NCBI RefSeq assembly: GCF_900105515.1
Contig: NZ_FNSY01000001.1
Span: 930,001-994,000, forward strand
Reading direction: 5' to 3'
DNA from: Streptomyces sp. 2131.1
Lineage (GTDB): Bacteria > Actinomycetota > Actinomycetes > Streptomycetales > Streptomycetaceae
DNA length: 64,000 nt
A model generated the notes under the pieces. It worked only from the letters and a program-made list of their open reading frames with translations. It searched no databases and was not told the origin of the DNA. Made by a program: the position numbers and the translations under genes. Shown in pieces: positions 24,799 through 34,900 of the stretch. Position 1 is the stretch's first letter. Every line of letters starts with the position of its first letter.

Positions 24799-27700
24799 TC
24801 AGGCGGGGTGGCGGGGGCCATGGCCGGGGGGCGGCGTGAGGGTGGAGGTGTAGTTCTCGCCGTCGACGAGGGGGTTCTCCAGGGTGAGGCAGGCGGCGGC
24901 CATACGGTCGTACTCGGCGAGGACCAAGCGCTTGGTGCGGTACTCGCCGTACTTGTCGATCTCGTTGTGCTTGAGGCCGCCGCTCGGTTCCGTCTGGAAC
25001 GTCTCCAGGATGTAGTCGGTGTCTTCGCGGGAGATGCCGTAGAGGTGGAAAAAGTAGGCGTCCAGCTCGGCTCGAAGCTGAGCACGGCGTTCCTCGCTCC
25101 ACTGGAAGGGACCGCCCTTGTCGTTGAGGCCTAGGGCCAGGCCTGCCATGTCGTAGGCCGTATAGACGAGTTCGAGCACCCGAGGCATGACGAAGAATGT
25201 GTGCGGTTCCATGATTTGGGGAGTCGGGACAGGCAACTGCTTCCAGATGAAGAGCTTCATGTGTGCATCACTGATCTTCTGGCGGCTGACGAAGTCGAAG
25301 ACCAGTGATGACTGGGCGGCCACCATCGCGGCAACGAGATGCGGAGCAACGCCCGGTAGCATCAGCGGATAGGTGTGTCCGACCGCCGCACGCGGCAAGA
25401 ATGCAGGGATCGCGGTACGCTCGTCAGTTGTACGGCACACGTCCCGCCAGCCGACCAGCCAATCATGGCCCCACCCGGCCTCTTCCAAACGCCTGGAAAC
25501 GCCGGGAATCTCCACCTTCTTGTTTTTTCGAACTGTTGGAACGTCGCCCTCATCAGCAACCCAGTAGCGCGGATCGGCGAGTGCTGCGGGGTCCTGCTTC
25601 TCTGCTCGCTCCAGACGGCGGCGCTCCTCGTTGCCAGTACCGTAGTAGGCGTTCCACCGGTGGTCGAAGTGGTGAGCCATCTTCCCCTCGTACAGTGGCA
25701 GCATCCGCTTGCCCTCTTGCACGAACACATTGCCCTGCAACTCCCACCCGTCCCCGATCAACGCTTCACGTGTGCGGAAAAGGTCGGAGTCATCGGTCAT
25801 GTTGAACAGATTCTTGAAGCTGATCCCCCATGGATTCACACCCTTCTGCCTCTCGTTCCACAACACGGGAATGCGCTCGTAGATCCCGACCACCAGGTCC
25901 GCGTCACGCCGGGAGCGGAAGATTGGCAGCGTGCCAGTGTTGGGGTTGATCAGCGCGATCTCCTGGGGACTGAGCACAAATGCTCGCTCTGCGTCATCCA
26001 GTTCCGATGGGTCGCGCAGGAAGAACGCCATTCTCGCGGCTGGCTCCTTTAGCGCATGCCCGCTAAGCGAGAGCAAGCAAAACTTGTAGCGGGAGTCCAC
26101 GCCCTCGAACAGCGGCTTCTTGTTCTCGAAGTCGTACAGAGCAACAACCGAACCCCTCCGCGTGAAATCAGCGAACAGGTGCTGGGCTCCCGCTCCGGTG
26201 GCAATCGCTGTGGGAATGATCGCTCCGAACCGGCTCCGTGCCCCCGCGATCGAGGCGAACCGTTCCACGAAGAGCTGGTCGGTCTGCAGTGAGTTGACAC
26301 CCTTGACCGTCAGCCCCTTCTCGCACAGCGGGAACGCCCCCGATCCTCCCGCGAACAGGAACGTCGACTTCACCATCCGCCGCGCCAAGCGGTACCGCTC
26401 CCCTGCCTCCGGGTTCTCCGCCTCCCACTCGACGATGCGGTTCCGGCGGGCTGTGCCGGCGATCTCGGCGATCGACGGCTCGACCACGCTGAAGTACTTC
26501 TTGTCCTCGAAGTCAACCTTGTCCCACGGCGGGTTGCCCACCACGCACGAGAACCCACCGCCCCACCCCGTTGCCGGGTCCGCGTCCTCCGCCGAGTCGT
26601 CGCCGTCCGGGACCACGAAGACCTCGGGGAACTCCAGGTGCCAGTGGAAGAACCGGAACAGCTCGGCCTGCCGCGCGATCTCCTTGTGGACCGCAGGGGA
26701 AGCCGCCTTCGCCGACGGGTCCTTCAGGTGCTCGAACACCTCGAAGGTGATGGCCGGCGGCTCGTCCGCTGCCTTGCGCCAGGTGAACGCGGCGCACCAG
26801 GCGTCGGCGATGTGCAGGGCGCGGCGGTAGTCCGCCGAGGTCGCCCAAGCCTTGTACGCGGCTTCCTGCTGGCGTACATCCGCAAGCGAGTCAGCGCGGG
26901 CCGTGGTGATGGTGCGGAGGCCTTCCGCGAAGACGGTGTTGGCCACGCGGGTCTCGGTCTCCACGTCGAAGAGGCCGATGTTGCCCGCGCGTTCCAGCGC
27001 GTTGCGCTTGGCGAGTGACTTCGCCCAGTCCGTATCGTCACCCTCGACGGCCTTGAACGCCTTGTCGGGGATGCCGTCGCGGAGCAGCTTGGGCGTGGCG
27101 CCGATCAGGCCGTTGCCGAGCTTGATGTGGGCGTCGAGGAAGCCGAGCGGGCGTCCCGGTTCCAGCGCCTCCAGCCACAGGGAGACCTTGGCCAGGTCGA
27201 CGGCCATCGGGTTGAGGTCGACGCCGTACACGCACCGTGCCACCACCTCGTGCATGGCGTGGCGTACCGCGTCGGTCGTCGGCTCCGGGTTCTGTTCCCG
27301 TACGGCGGCGACCCGTTTGGCGATGCGGCGGGCTGCCGCGACCAGGAAGTGGCCGGATCCGCACGCGGGGTCGCAGACGGTCAGGGAGAGCAGCTCCGTC
27401 ACTATGGCGTCGGTGGGGTCGGGCTGTCCGGCGGCGGTGGCCTTCTGCTCGCCGGTCTTCTGGGCCTCGTCGATGACGGGGTCGAGCGTGGAGTCGAGGA
27501 GCCTGTCGATGAGCGAGCTGGGTGTGTAGTAACTTCCGGTCTTCTTGCGGTCGTTGCCCAAGCGGTTGACCAGCCGGAACGTGCGCTCGACCGCGCTGTA
27601 CTGCGGCACGAGTTCCAGGAGCGATTCGTACACCGAGCCGAGTTCCTCGGAGCCCATGTTTCGGTAGTCGACCGGCCGCCAGCGCGAGGAGCCCGCGTCG

Positions 27701-28920
27701 CGCATGCGGGACAGGTGGCGGACGGCTTCCAGGATCGCGTCGTTGGAGAGGGCGAGGTCGCGGATCGGGGCGTCCGCGTCGGTGTCGTTGAAGATGCCTC
27801 CGAGTCCGGGCAGGCCCAGCTCGGGGCGGCCGTCCTCGTGGCCGAGCGCGTCCAGGACGATGCGCAAGGAGCGGTAGACGTCGCTGTGGGCGGTGCCGCG
27901 GCGGCGGGCGGCGTGGCGGCGCAGACGGGCGGAGGAGAAGTAGGAGGCGTACCGGTCCCGTGCCTGCTGGTCGGCTCCCGGTGTGTGCAGCGCGTCTCGG
28001 TCCTCGGCCACGAAGAGGAAGATCATGCGGTAGGCGAGGCGAAGCAGCGCGAGGTGGAAGGCAGGTACGTCCACCTTCTCGCGCAGAGCCGCGTTGTCCG
28101 GGTGGCGCAGGAAGCCCGTACCGAGCGCGGTGATCGCGGCCTGCACACCGTCGCGGTAGTGGTCCAGCGCCCGCGTCCCGGTCGCGATCGCCTCCGTGCG
28201 CCATTTCTCCAGCCAGCAGCCCGACGCCGGCGCGTCCTCCTCCACCGTGAACCGGGACACGTGCAGCAGCCGGTACAGCAGCACGAACTCGCTGAAGAGT
28301 TCGCCGTCGAAGACCGACTCCAGGTCGAACTCCACGTACGACGCCGTCGCCAGCGCGCTCGAGTCGCGCAGCAGCCGCACCTGGCGGCCGTTCGTCAGCA
28401 CACCCCACAGGTGGGCGTCCGTGCGGTTCAGGCACTCCTGGAGCATCGACTGCGGCGGGACCGTGCCGGCGCCGCCCGGTCGCTTGTCCAGGTCGGCGTT
28501 CCACGCCGTCTGGTGGATCAGTGCGTGGCGCCAGCGGTGGGAGACCCGGAACTTCTTCTCGCTGTCGGAGTCGGCGGTGATGCCGTCCGGGCCGACCGGT
28601 GTCAGCGGGCCGAAGCCCAGTTCGCGCCAGAGCGGGGCCAGCCAGTCGCTGGTCGCGAGGCCGGTCGGGTCGGTGGCGGGAGCGCCGGTCTCCGGGTTCT
28701 CCGGAAAGCGCTTGCGCAGTTCGCGCCAGAGGGGCTTGAGGTACTCCCAGCTGCGTTCGGCCTCGTCACGGACGGATCGTGAAGAGGGCAGACCGTAGTC
28801 GGCCGGCTTGGAGCCCGGGGTGTCCTTGCCCTCGCTGATGCGGACCAGCATGTCCGCCGGGAGGAGCGCGCCCACCGTCTGGACGGCGGAGAAGACCTGG
28901 TTGCGGGTGGTGGCGGACAT
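24799..28920 (-). CDS. drmMI: DISARM DrmMI-like N6-adenine methyltransferase
   Basis: 1373 residues from ATG 28920, which overlaps the stop of the DrmD-like gene by one base (TGATG). Domains in order: an N-terminal helical region, a KKTGSYYTPSSLIDRLLDS segment near 465-485, and methylase motif I DPACGSGHFLVAA near 516. The catalytic motif NPPWDKVDFEDK is near 795; both motifs are intact. A long C-terminal region resembles Eco57I/PglX-type recognition domains. Size and pairing with a SNF2 helicase match the DrmMI methylase of class 1 DISARM, which marks self DNA. No nuclease motif was seen, unlike type IIG enzymes. A PglX-type (BREX) assignment is less likely because no PglZ is present. Confidence 0.85.
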   Translation of the reverse strand: MSATTRNQVFSAVQTVGALLPADMLVRISEGKDTPGSKPADYGLPSSRSVRDEAERSWEYLKPLWRELRKRFPENPETGAPATDPTGLATSDWLAPLWRELGFGPLTPVGPDGITADSDSEKKFRVSHRWRHALIHQTAWNADLDKRPGGAGTVPPQSMLQECLNRTDAHLWGVLTNGRQVRLLRDSSALATASYVEFDLESVFDGELFSEFVLLYRLLHVSRFTVEEDAPASGCWLEKWRTEAIATGTRALDHYRDGVQAAITALGTGFLRHPDNAALREKVDVPAFHLALLRLAYRMIFLFVAEDRDALHTPGADQQARDRYASYFSSARLRRHAARRRGTAHSDVYRSLRIVLDALGHEDGRPELGLPGLGGIFNDTDADAPIRDLALSNDAILEAVRHLSRMRDAGSSRWRPVDYRNMGSEELGSVYESLLELVPQYSAVERTFRLVNRLGNDRKKTGSYYTPSSLIDRLLDSTLDPVIDEAQKTGEQKATAAGQPDPTDAIVTELLSLTVCDPACGSGHFLVAAARRIAKRVAAVREQNPEPTTDAVRHAMHEVVARCVYGVDLNPMAVDLAKVSLWLEALEPGRPLGFLDAHIKLGNGLIGATPKLLRDGIPDKAFKAVEGDDTDWAKSLAKRNALERAGNIGLFDVETETRVANTVFAEGLRTITTARADSLADVRQQEAAYKAWATSADYRRALHIADAWCAAFTWRKAADEPPAITFEVFEHLKDPSAKAASPAVHKEIARQAELFRFFHWHLEFPEVFVVPDGDDSAEDADPATGWGGGFSCVVGNPPWDKVDFEDKKYFSVVEPSIAEIAGTARRNRIVEWEAENPEAGERYRLARRMVKSTFLFAGGSGAFPLCEKGLTVKGVNSLQTDQLFVERFASIAGARSRFGAIIPTAIATGAGAQHLFADFTRRGSVVALYDFENKKPLFEGVDSRYKFCLLSLSGHALKEPAARMAFFLRDPSELDDAERAFVLSPQEIALINPNTGTLPIFRSRRDADLVVGIYERIPVLWNERQKGVNPWGISFKNLFNMTDDSDLFRTREALIGDGWELQGNVFVQEGKRMLPLYEGKMAHHFDHRWNAYYGTGNEERRRLERAEKQDPAALADPRYWVADEGDVPTVRKNKKVEIPGVSRRLEEAGWGHDWLVGWRDVCRTTDERTAIPAFLPRAAVGHTYPLMLPGVAPHLVAAMVAAQSSLVFDFVSRQKISDAHMKLFIWKQLPVPTPQIMEPHTFFVMPRVLELVYTAYDMAGLALGLNDKGGPFQWSEERRAQLRAELDAYFFHLYGISREDTDYILETFQTEPSGGLKHNEIDKYGEYRTKRLVLAEYDRMAAACLTLENPLVDGENYTSTLTPPPGHGPRHPA

Positions 28921-31880
28921 CAGGCGGACTCTCCAGCGACGGAAACGGCGGCGGAAGCAGAGGCGTCGGGCAGGTATACGTACGCGCCGAGGATGTCGGC
29001 GGGTTTCTGGGCCGTGACCGAGAGGCCTCGGACGATCTCGCCGGACGCGGTGCGCACCCGGCGGTGGGAGGCGTCGAGGGCGGCGGCGAGCTCGTCGCCG
29101 TACGACTCCAGGTGGGCCGTCGTCCCGGGGAGCTGCCCCAGGATGCGGGTCATGGTGCGCTCACCGAAGTGCGGGTCGGTGTTCTCCGTGGCTGTGGCGT
29201 CCAGCAGGGCCACCGCCTCCTCCTGGGGCAGCCACTCCGCGTTCTTCGGGGAGCCGCGGAAGGCCAGGAGCCGGGCGTCCTCCGCGACCAGTTGCTTCTC
29301 GCCGCTGCGGGAGGGCAGCGTGAGGTGGAAGCGGTAGCGGACCAGGAGCAGGGTCGTCCGGGTGGTGACGGCGTCCGTGGTGACCACGCCGCAGCGGCGG
29401 GCGGGCCGTTCGCCCTCGGCCTGGGTGTCCAGGGCGGCGTTGAGGACGTGGGCGGCCAGGGCGCCGACGACAGGGTCGGTACGGACGAGGGCGGCCTCGC
29501 CGCGCGCGACCGCGGGGTCGTCGCGGAAGGGGATCGGGCGGTCGTGCTCGATGGCCTCCGCACCGACGACCGGGGCGAGGGCGTCCCGCAGGCCGGCCGG
29601 GGCGCCGCCCACCTGGGCGGTGAAGCCGTCACCCGCAGCGCGCAGAACGCCGCCCAGGGCGCCCAGGGACTCGCGTACGAAGGTGCGGATCTCGCCCGCG
29701 CTGCCCAGGGACTCGCGGAGCGCGCCGACCTCGCGGGCGACCTCCTCGGGGTGGATGGAGCGCTGGGCGAACCGGGAGCGGGACGCCTTCTCCCGGTCGG
29801 CGGCCGAATTCCAGTCCTTCTCCAGCTGGGCGGCCTTGGTGTCCATGACCTCGTCCGCGGCGAACAAGCCTTCCTGCTCGCCCCGGTGGCCGCGCATGAG
29901 CAGCCATTCGACGATGGCGTCGGTGACACCGGCCGAGGTCTCGTCGGGCACGGAGACCGAGATGCCGAGGTCCTTCTTGATCTGCCGGTGCTTCTTGATG
30001 AGGACTTCGAGGACCTTGCCGTCGATGCCGTTGTCGTCGCCGTACAGGGTGATGACGCGGACCTGGTCCCGGCGCTGGCCGTAGCGGTCGACGCGGCCCT
30101 CGCGCTGGTCGTGCCGGGTCGGGTTCCATGCCAGGTCGTAGTGGACGACGGCGTCGAAGTGGTGCTGGAGGTTGACGCCCTCGGAGAGGCAGTCGGTGGC
30201 GACGAGGACGCGGCGGGCGGCCGCGTCGTCGCCCGCCTCCGCTGCCAGCTCCTCGATGCGCTCCAGGCGCTGCTGCGGGGAGAGGGTGCCGGTGACGGCC
30301 TTGACGACGGTCTTCGTGCCCAGCGGGCCGCGCTTCTTCTTGCCGTCGGTCTCCTTGTCGCTCAGCTCGGCGGCTACGTACTCGGCGGTGGGGATGTAGC
30401 GGCAGAACACGATCGGGTTGTAGCCGTCGGCGAGCAGCGCCTTGATGTGCTTGATGAGCGCCTTGAGCTTGAGGTCGCCCTCCACCCCCTCCAGCTTCTC
30501 GGCCCGCGCCGCCAGGTCCTTGAGGCGTGCGCCCGCGTTATCGGTGGTCTCTGCGCCAGGGGCGACGTCCTGGCCCTCCATGGCGTCGCTGTCCGCCGCG
30601 TCCGAGTTGAGGGGGGCGCCGAGCTTGTCGGCTTCCTCGGCGGAGGCGGCGATTGCGGCGGCCGACCGGGTGGTGAGGGTCTGGGAGGCGGCGCGCGGGG
30701 AGGAGACGAGGGAACGCAGCAGGGCGATCGCGGACCACCAGGCGATGCGCGCCTCGCGCTTGCCCTGCGAACCGGCCTCCTGCACGCGCTCGCTCGCGTA
30801 GGCGATGGCGTCGTCGAGGAGGGCGCGGTAGGCCGGGGACAGCTTGTACGTCTCGTCCTTGAAGAAGCGGTCCGAGGGGAACGCCGTCTTCTCGGCCAGG
30901 GTGTCGTCCGCCAGGCCGTCGTCGGTCGTGAGGTACTGGCGTACGTCGGCCCGCTTGCGCGCCACGAAGTGCTGAGCGAGGAGCTTTCGGCCGGGCTCCG
31001 AGTCCAGGCTCACCGTGGCGAGTTCGGGCTTGACCAGGCCGAGCAGGTTACGGAACGCGGACTCCTTGCCGCTGTGCGGGGTGGCAGTGACCAGCAGCAG
31101 GTGGCGGGTCGTGTCCTCGGAGACGCGGCGCAGCAGCTCGTAGCGGAGCTGGTTCTGCGCGGAGGCCGAGGTGTCGTCCGCGGCGACGCAGGTGTGAGCC
31201 TCGTCGACGATGACCAGGTCGGGGCAGTGCTTCACGAAGTCGTCGCGGTGGCGGGTGGACTTGATGAAGTCCGTGGAGACGATGACGTGCGGGTACTTGT
31301 CGAAGAGGGACTGGCCCAGGTCCAGGCCGCGCTCCAGGCGGGAGACGGTGGAGGAGAGGATCAACTCGGCGTCGATGCCGAACTTGCTGCGCAGCTCTCC
31401 CTGCCACTGCTCCGCCAGGGCGGGCGAGCAGAGGACGGCGAGGCCGGTCGCCTCGCCCTGGGCGAGGAGCTCGCTCGCGATGAGGCCCGCTTCGACGGTC
31501 TTTCCGATGCCGACGTCGTCGGAGATCAGCATGCGTACGGTCTGCTGCCGCAGCGCCATGAGCAGCGGGACCAGCTGGTAGGCGCGGGGCTCGACCGCGA
31601 TGCCCGCGAGGGAGCGGAAGGGACCGGCTCCGGAGCGGAAGCCGATGCGCAGGGCGGTACGCAGGAGGCCGGCCGCGCGCTGGTCGCCGAGGTCGGAAGG
31701 CTCGGGGGCGGCGAATTCGGCGCCCTTGACGTCCTCGAACGCGGGGAAGACGGCGGCGATGTCGTCGTCCGAGCCGCCGAGGGGGCGCAGCACGAGCATG
31801 TCGGTGGCGCTTTCGGGGAGCACCACCCATTCGCGGCCACGGGCCGTCACCAGGGAACCGGCGGAGTATGTGAGTGCCAT
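28920..31880 (-). CDS. drmD: DISARM DrmD-like SNF2 helicase
   Basis: 986 residues from ATG 31880. SF2/SNF2 motifs in order: a Q-motif-like PRAYQLVPLLMAL near 110-125, Walker A-like SDDVGIGKTVEAGL near 140, VIVDEAHTC near 225, and LLVTATPHSGKE near 265. Motifs V and VI are ATDCLSEGVNLQ and HDQREGRVDRYGQRRDQV near 600-630. The N-terminal small beta domain (SAGSLVTARGREWVVLPES) is usual for the family. It lies directly upstream of the DrmMI-like gene, the pairing expected for class 1 DISARM. It is translated after the kinase-helicase gene with a 29-bp gap. Probably a DNA translocase acting with the methylase. Confidence 0.87.
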   Translation of the reverse strand: MALTYSAGSLVTARGREWVVLPESATDMLVLRPLGGSDDDIAAVFPAFEDVKGAEFAAPEPSDLGDQRAAGLLRTALRIGFRSGAGPFRSLAGIAVEPRAYQLVPLLMALRQQTVRMLISDDVGIGKTVEAGLIASELLAQGEATGLAVLCSPALAEQWQGELRSKFGIDAELILSSTVSRLERGLDLGQSLFDKYPHVIVSTDFIKSTRHRDDFVKHCPDLVIVDEAHTCVAADDTSASAQNQLRYELLRRVSEDTTRHLLLVTATPHSGKESAFRNLLGLVKPELATVSLDSEPGRKLLAQHFVARKRADVRQYLTTDDGLADDTLAEKTAFPSDRFFKDETYKLSPAYRALLDDAIAYASERVQEAGSQGKREARIAWWSAIALLRSLVSSPRAASQTLTTRSAAAIAASAEEADKLGAPLNSDAADSDAMEGQDVAPGAETTDNAGARLKDLAARAEKLEGVEGDLKLKALIKHIKALLADGYNPIVFCRYIPTAEYVAAELSDKETDGKKKRGPLGTKTVVKAVTGTLSPQQRLERIEELAAEAGDDAAARRVLVATDCLSEGVNLQHHFDAVVHYDLAWNPTRHDQREGRVDRYGQRRDQVRVITLYGDDNGIDGKVLEVLIKKHRQIKKDLGISVSVPDETSAGVTDAIVEWLLMRGHRGEQEGLFAADEVMDTKAAQLEKDWNSAADREKASRSRFAQRSIHPEEVAREVGALRESLGSAGEIRTFVRESLGALGGVLRAAGDGFTAQVGGAPAGLRDALAPVVGAEAIEHDRPIPFRDDPAVARGEAALVRTDPVVGALAAHVLNAALDTQAEGERPARRCGVVTTDAVTTRTTLLLVRYRFHLTLPSRSGEKQLVAEDARLLAFRGSPKNAEWLPQEEAVALLDATATENTDPHFGERTMTRILGQLPGTTAHLESYGDELAAALDASHRRVRTASGEIVRGLSVTAQKPADILGAYVYLPDASASAAVSVAGESA

Positions 31881-31909
31881 GTGGGTGTTCGAGTCCTCGT
31901 GGTGAGCGG

Positions 31910-34900
31910 TTAGTTGGCTGCGGTTCCGAAGTAACTGGCGTGCTCTGCGGCGATCTTGTCCCAGTCGGCGTCGTGCGGGAAGCGGAGGACGTCCCAGCGT
32001 GCGTCGAGCAGTCGCTCCTCCGCGTCCTCGTCGCGCAGGGCCGTCGGTTCCGTGCCGGGCAGGTCGACGAACACGGCGAGGCTGACGTTGGGCAGCCGGT
32101 AGACGTAGTCCGCCTGGGCGTTCGCCTCGGTGATCAGTGTCTCGCCGTCATCGGGAAGGCGCAGGCCCTTTGCCTTGAGCCAGGCGAGGAGGTCGTCCTG
32201 CGTGACCGCGGCGGCCTCCACGACCGCTGCCTCCACAGCCGTCTCCGTGCTGGTCCGGTCGTTGGGAGCCTGGGCCAGCAGTCGCTTGAACTGTTCCGTC
32301 CGCGACTCGCCGCGGCCGTCGCGCCTCGCGGTCGCCGAGGCGAGACGCAGCAGCAGGCCGCGTGCCGAGTGGCGGTCGATGTCTGTGTGGTTGAGCTGGT
32401 TCCCGTAGGTCAGCAGGCACTCGTAGCAGCCGCGGGCGCACTTGCGGCTCTCGTGCGGACCGCCGAGGTCGTTGCCGTCCTCGTCGAAGTGGCAGATCTC
32501 CAGGGCTCTGCGCGCGGCCTTCGCCAGCGCGTCGGGTTCCGCCTGCAGACGGCGCAGGACGCCCGCGCCGCCCTCCGCGGCCTCGGTGAACAGAATGCGG
32601 TTGCGGGGGCCGTCGTCGGGCGGGAGGAGTTCGCTGCTGAGCTCGGAGTCCTCCAGCTCGAACGCCGCCTCGATGCCGCGTTCCATGGCGTACATGACGG
32701 ACAGGGCGACCGGCTCGGGCAGCGGTTCGTCAAGGGTGACGACGACGATGTTGCGGCGGTCCTCGACGTACGGGATGACGCGCTTCTTGCGGCGCTTCTC
32801 GTTGCCGTCGGCGTCGATGACCGGCATCTCCGTCGAGTCGCCGGAGGCGTCGGCGGCGTCGCGGTCGTTCATCCAGCGGCCGTCCGCGAGGTCCAGCCAG
32901 TAGCCGTCAGGGTCGTCCTTCTTGGCGCGCACCCGCCCGGTGTTGGTGATGCGGACGGTCGCCGAGTCGCCGTAGGCCACCGTGGCGATCTTCTCTCCGC
33001 CGGCGTCGGACACCGTCGCGTCGAGGCGGCCCTTGCGGGTGCCGTGGTCCTGGAAGCGGAAGGACGTCTCCAGTCTGAATCCGGCCCGGCGGCGCTCCTC
33101 CTCGTCGGAGGAGATCCGCTCGCGGCGGGTGGTGTACACGGTGTGCAGGTGGAGCAAACCGTACGTGGCCGCGCCCAGGGGCTCGTTGCACATCTCGCAG
33201 CGGTCGGCGCGCAACTTCGGGTCGTGGTGGTAGCCGCAGCCGGCGCAGCGGCGGGCTTCCGTGGTGGCGAGATCGCCGGAGGCGTCCGGCGGGATCTGGA
33301 TGCGGGTGACCTGGTAGCGGGCGCCCTCGTGGTAGATCAGCGCGCCGGGGCCGAACTCGCGGATGGCGAGGAAGCGGGGCCTCTGGAGGTAGTCGCCGTC
33401 GCGACGGCCGCCGGCCTTGGGAATGTAGGCGGCCAGCGGGAGGCGCGGAAAGGAGTAACCGGGCAGGAAGCCCTCGGAGGCGAGGTAGCGGTAGGGGTTG
33501 AAGTCGGAGAGGACGGACTTGCTGTCCGCGCTCTCGTTCATCAGCAGGTTGAGCTGGGTCTCGGCCTCGCGGCGGCGGCCGTTGGCACGGATGCGGTCGC
33601 CCTCGGTGAGGCTGTAGTCGAGCCGGCGCTTGTTCTGGATGTACTGGTCGTCGAGCGCTGCCTTGAACAGCTGGCGCCAGCGGTCGAAGGCACGATTGAA
33701 GCGCTCGGGCACGGTGCGGACCCGGTCCTGGATCCAGTCGTCGTGCCACCATGTGGTCTCCACGAACTGCGGGAGCAGCGGCGCCAGGACTCGCAGGGAG
33801 GCATCGATCGTGCGGCGCTGCGCGTCGGCGTCGAGCGAGGCGGCCAGGATCTCCGGCTGAAGCTCCAGGGCGGGGGCGGGGCGGTCACCGGTCTCCGCGT
33901 ACGAGACGTCGAGGACTTCCGGGATGGCGCGACCCAGCTTCAGTCCGGCTTCGGCGATCCAGATGCCCTGGAGGTGGGAGAGGACCAGATCCTCGTTGGC
34001 GAGGTCGAGGCGGGGCGGCGCGACGGCTCCGGCGACCATGCGCTCGGAGCGGCGGAAGTAGTACTGGTCGTGGCTGTTGCCCGTGGCGCAGTACGTGGTG
34101 ACGAGGGCGGGCTGGCCGCTTCGGCCCGCGCGGCCGGAGCGCTGCGCGTAGTTCGCCGGGGTGGGCGGGACGTTCCGCATCATCACGGCGTTGAGCGAGG
34201 AAATGTCCACGCCGAGCTCCATCGTCGGCGAGCAGTACAGCAGCTTCAGCTCGGCCTTACGGAATGCCTCTTCGCGCTTTTCCCGGTCCTCCGGGGACAC
34301 CTGAGCCGTGTGCTCACGGGCGAACAGGCCGGCCAGCTCGCCTGCCGCGTTCCGGTAGAGGTCGCGGAAGAACGTGTTCACGCGGGGCCCGTCACCGCTC
34401 TGGTAGGTGCGCGTCAGCGGGTCGTGCGCGCCCCTCTCCCCTGTGCCCGCACGCCAGATGAGGGACTGGGCCGCCACTCGGTAGCCGGTCACGACCGGGC
34501 CGGATGGCCTGCGGAAACGGCCGCCGCGCTGGGGGGTCTCGGTGACCTCCTTCACCAGGCCGGCCTTGGCGAGGACCTTCAGGAGTTCCTCGATGACCGT
34601 CTGCAGGTCGTCCTTGGGAAGATGGAATGCCTTGTCGGTGCGCTTGAGGTACTTGCCGAACTTGCCGCCCGCCGAGAGGAACAGCGCGGTGCGGTCCAGG
34701 CCGGGCCGGGACGGGGTGGGATAGGCGGTGCCGACCTTCGCCTTGTCCGCTGTGGAGAGCACCCATGGGTCGGTCAGGCGCTCTTCGCTCGCCCGCTGGA
34801 GCGCGTCGAAGTCGTCGCGGAAGTAGGAGACGTCGATGGCGAGGGCGCGGCGCATCTCGTTGAGCAGTGCCTTCATGACCTCGGCACGCAAGGCGGAGTC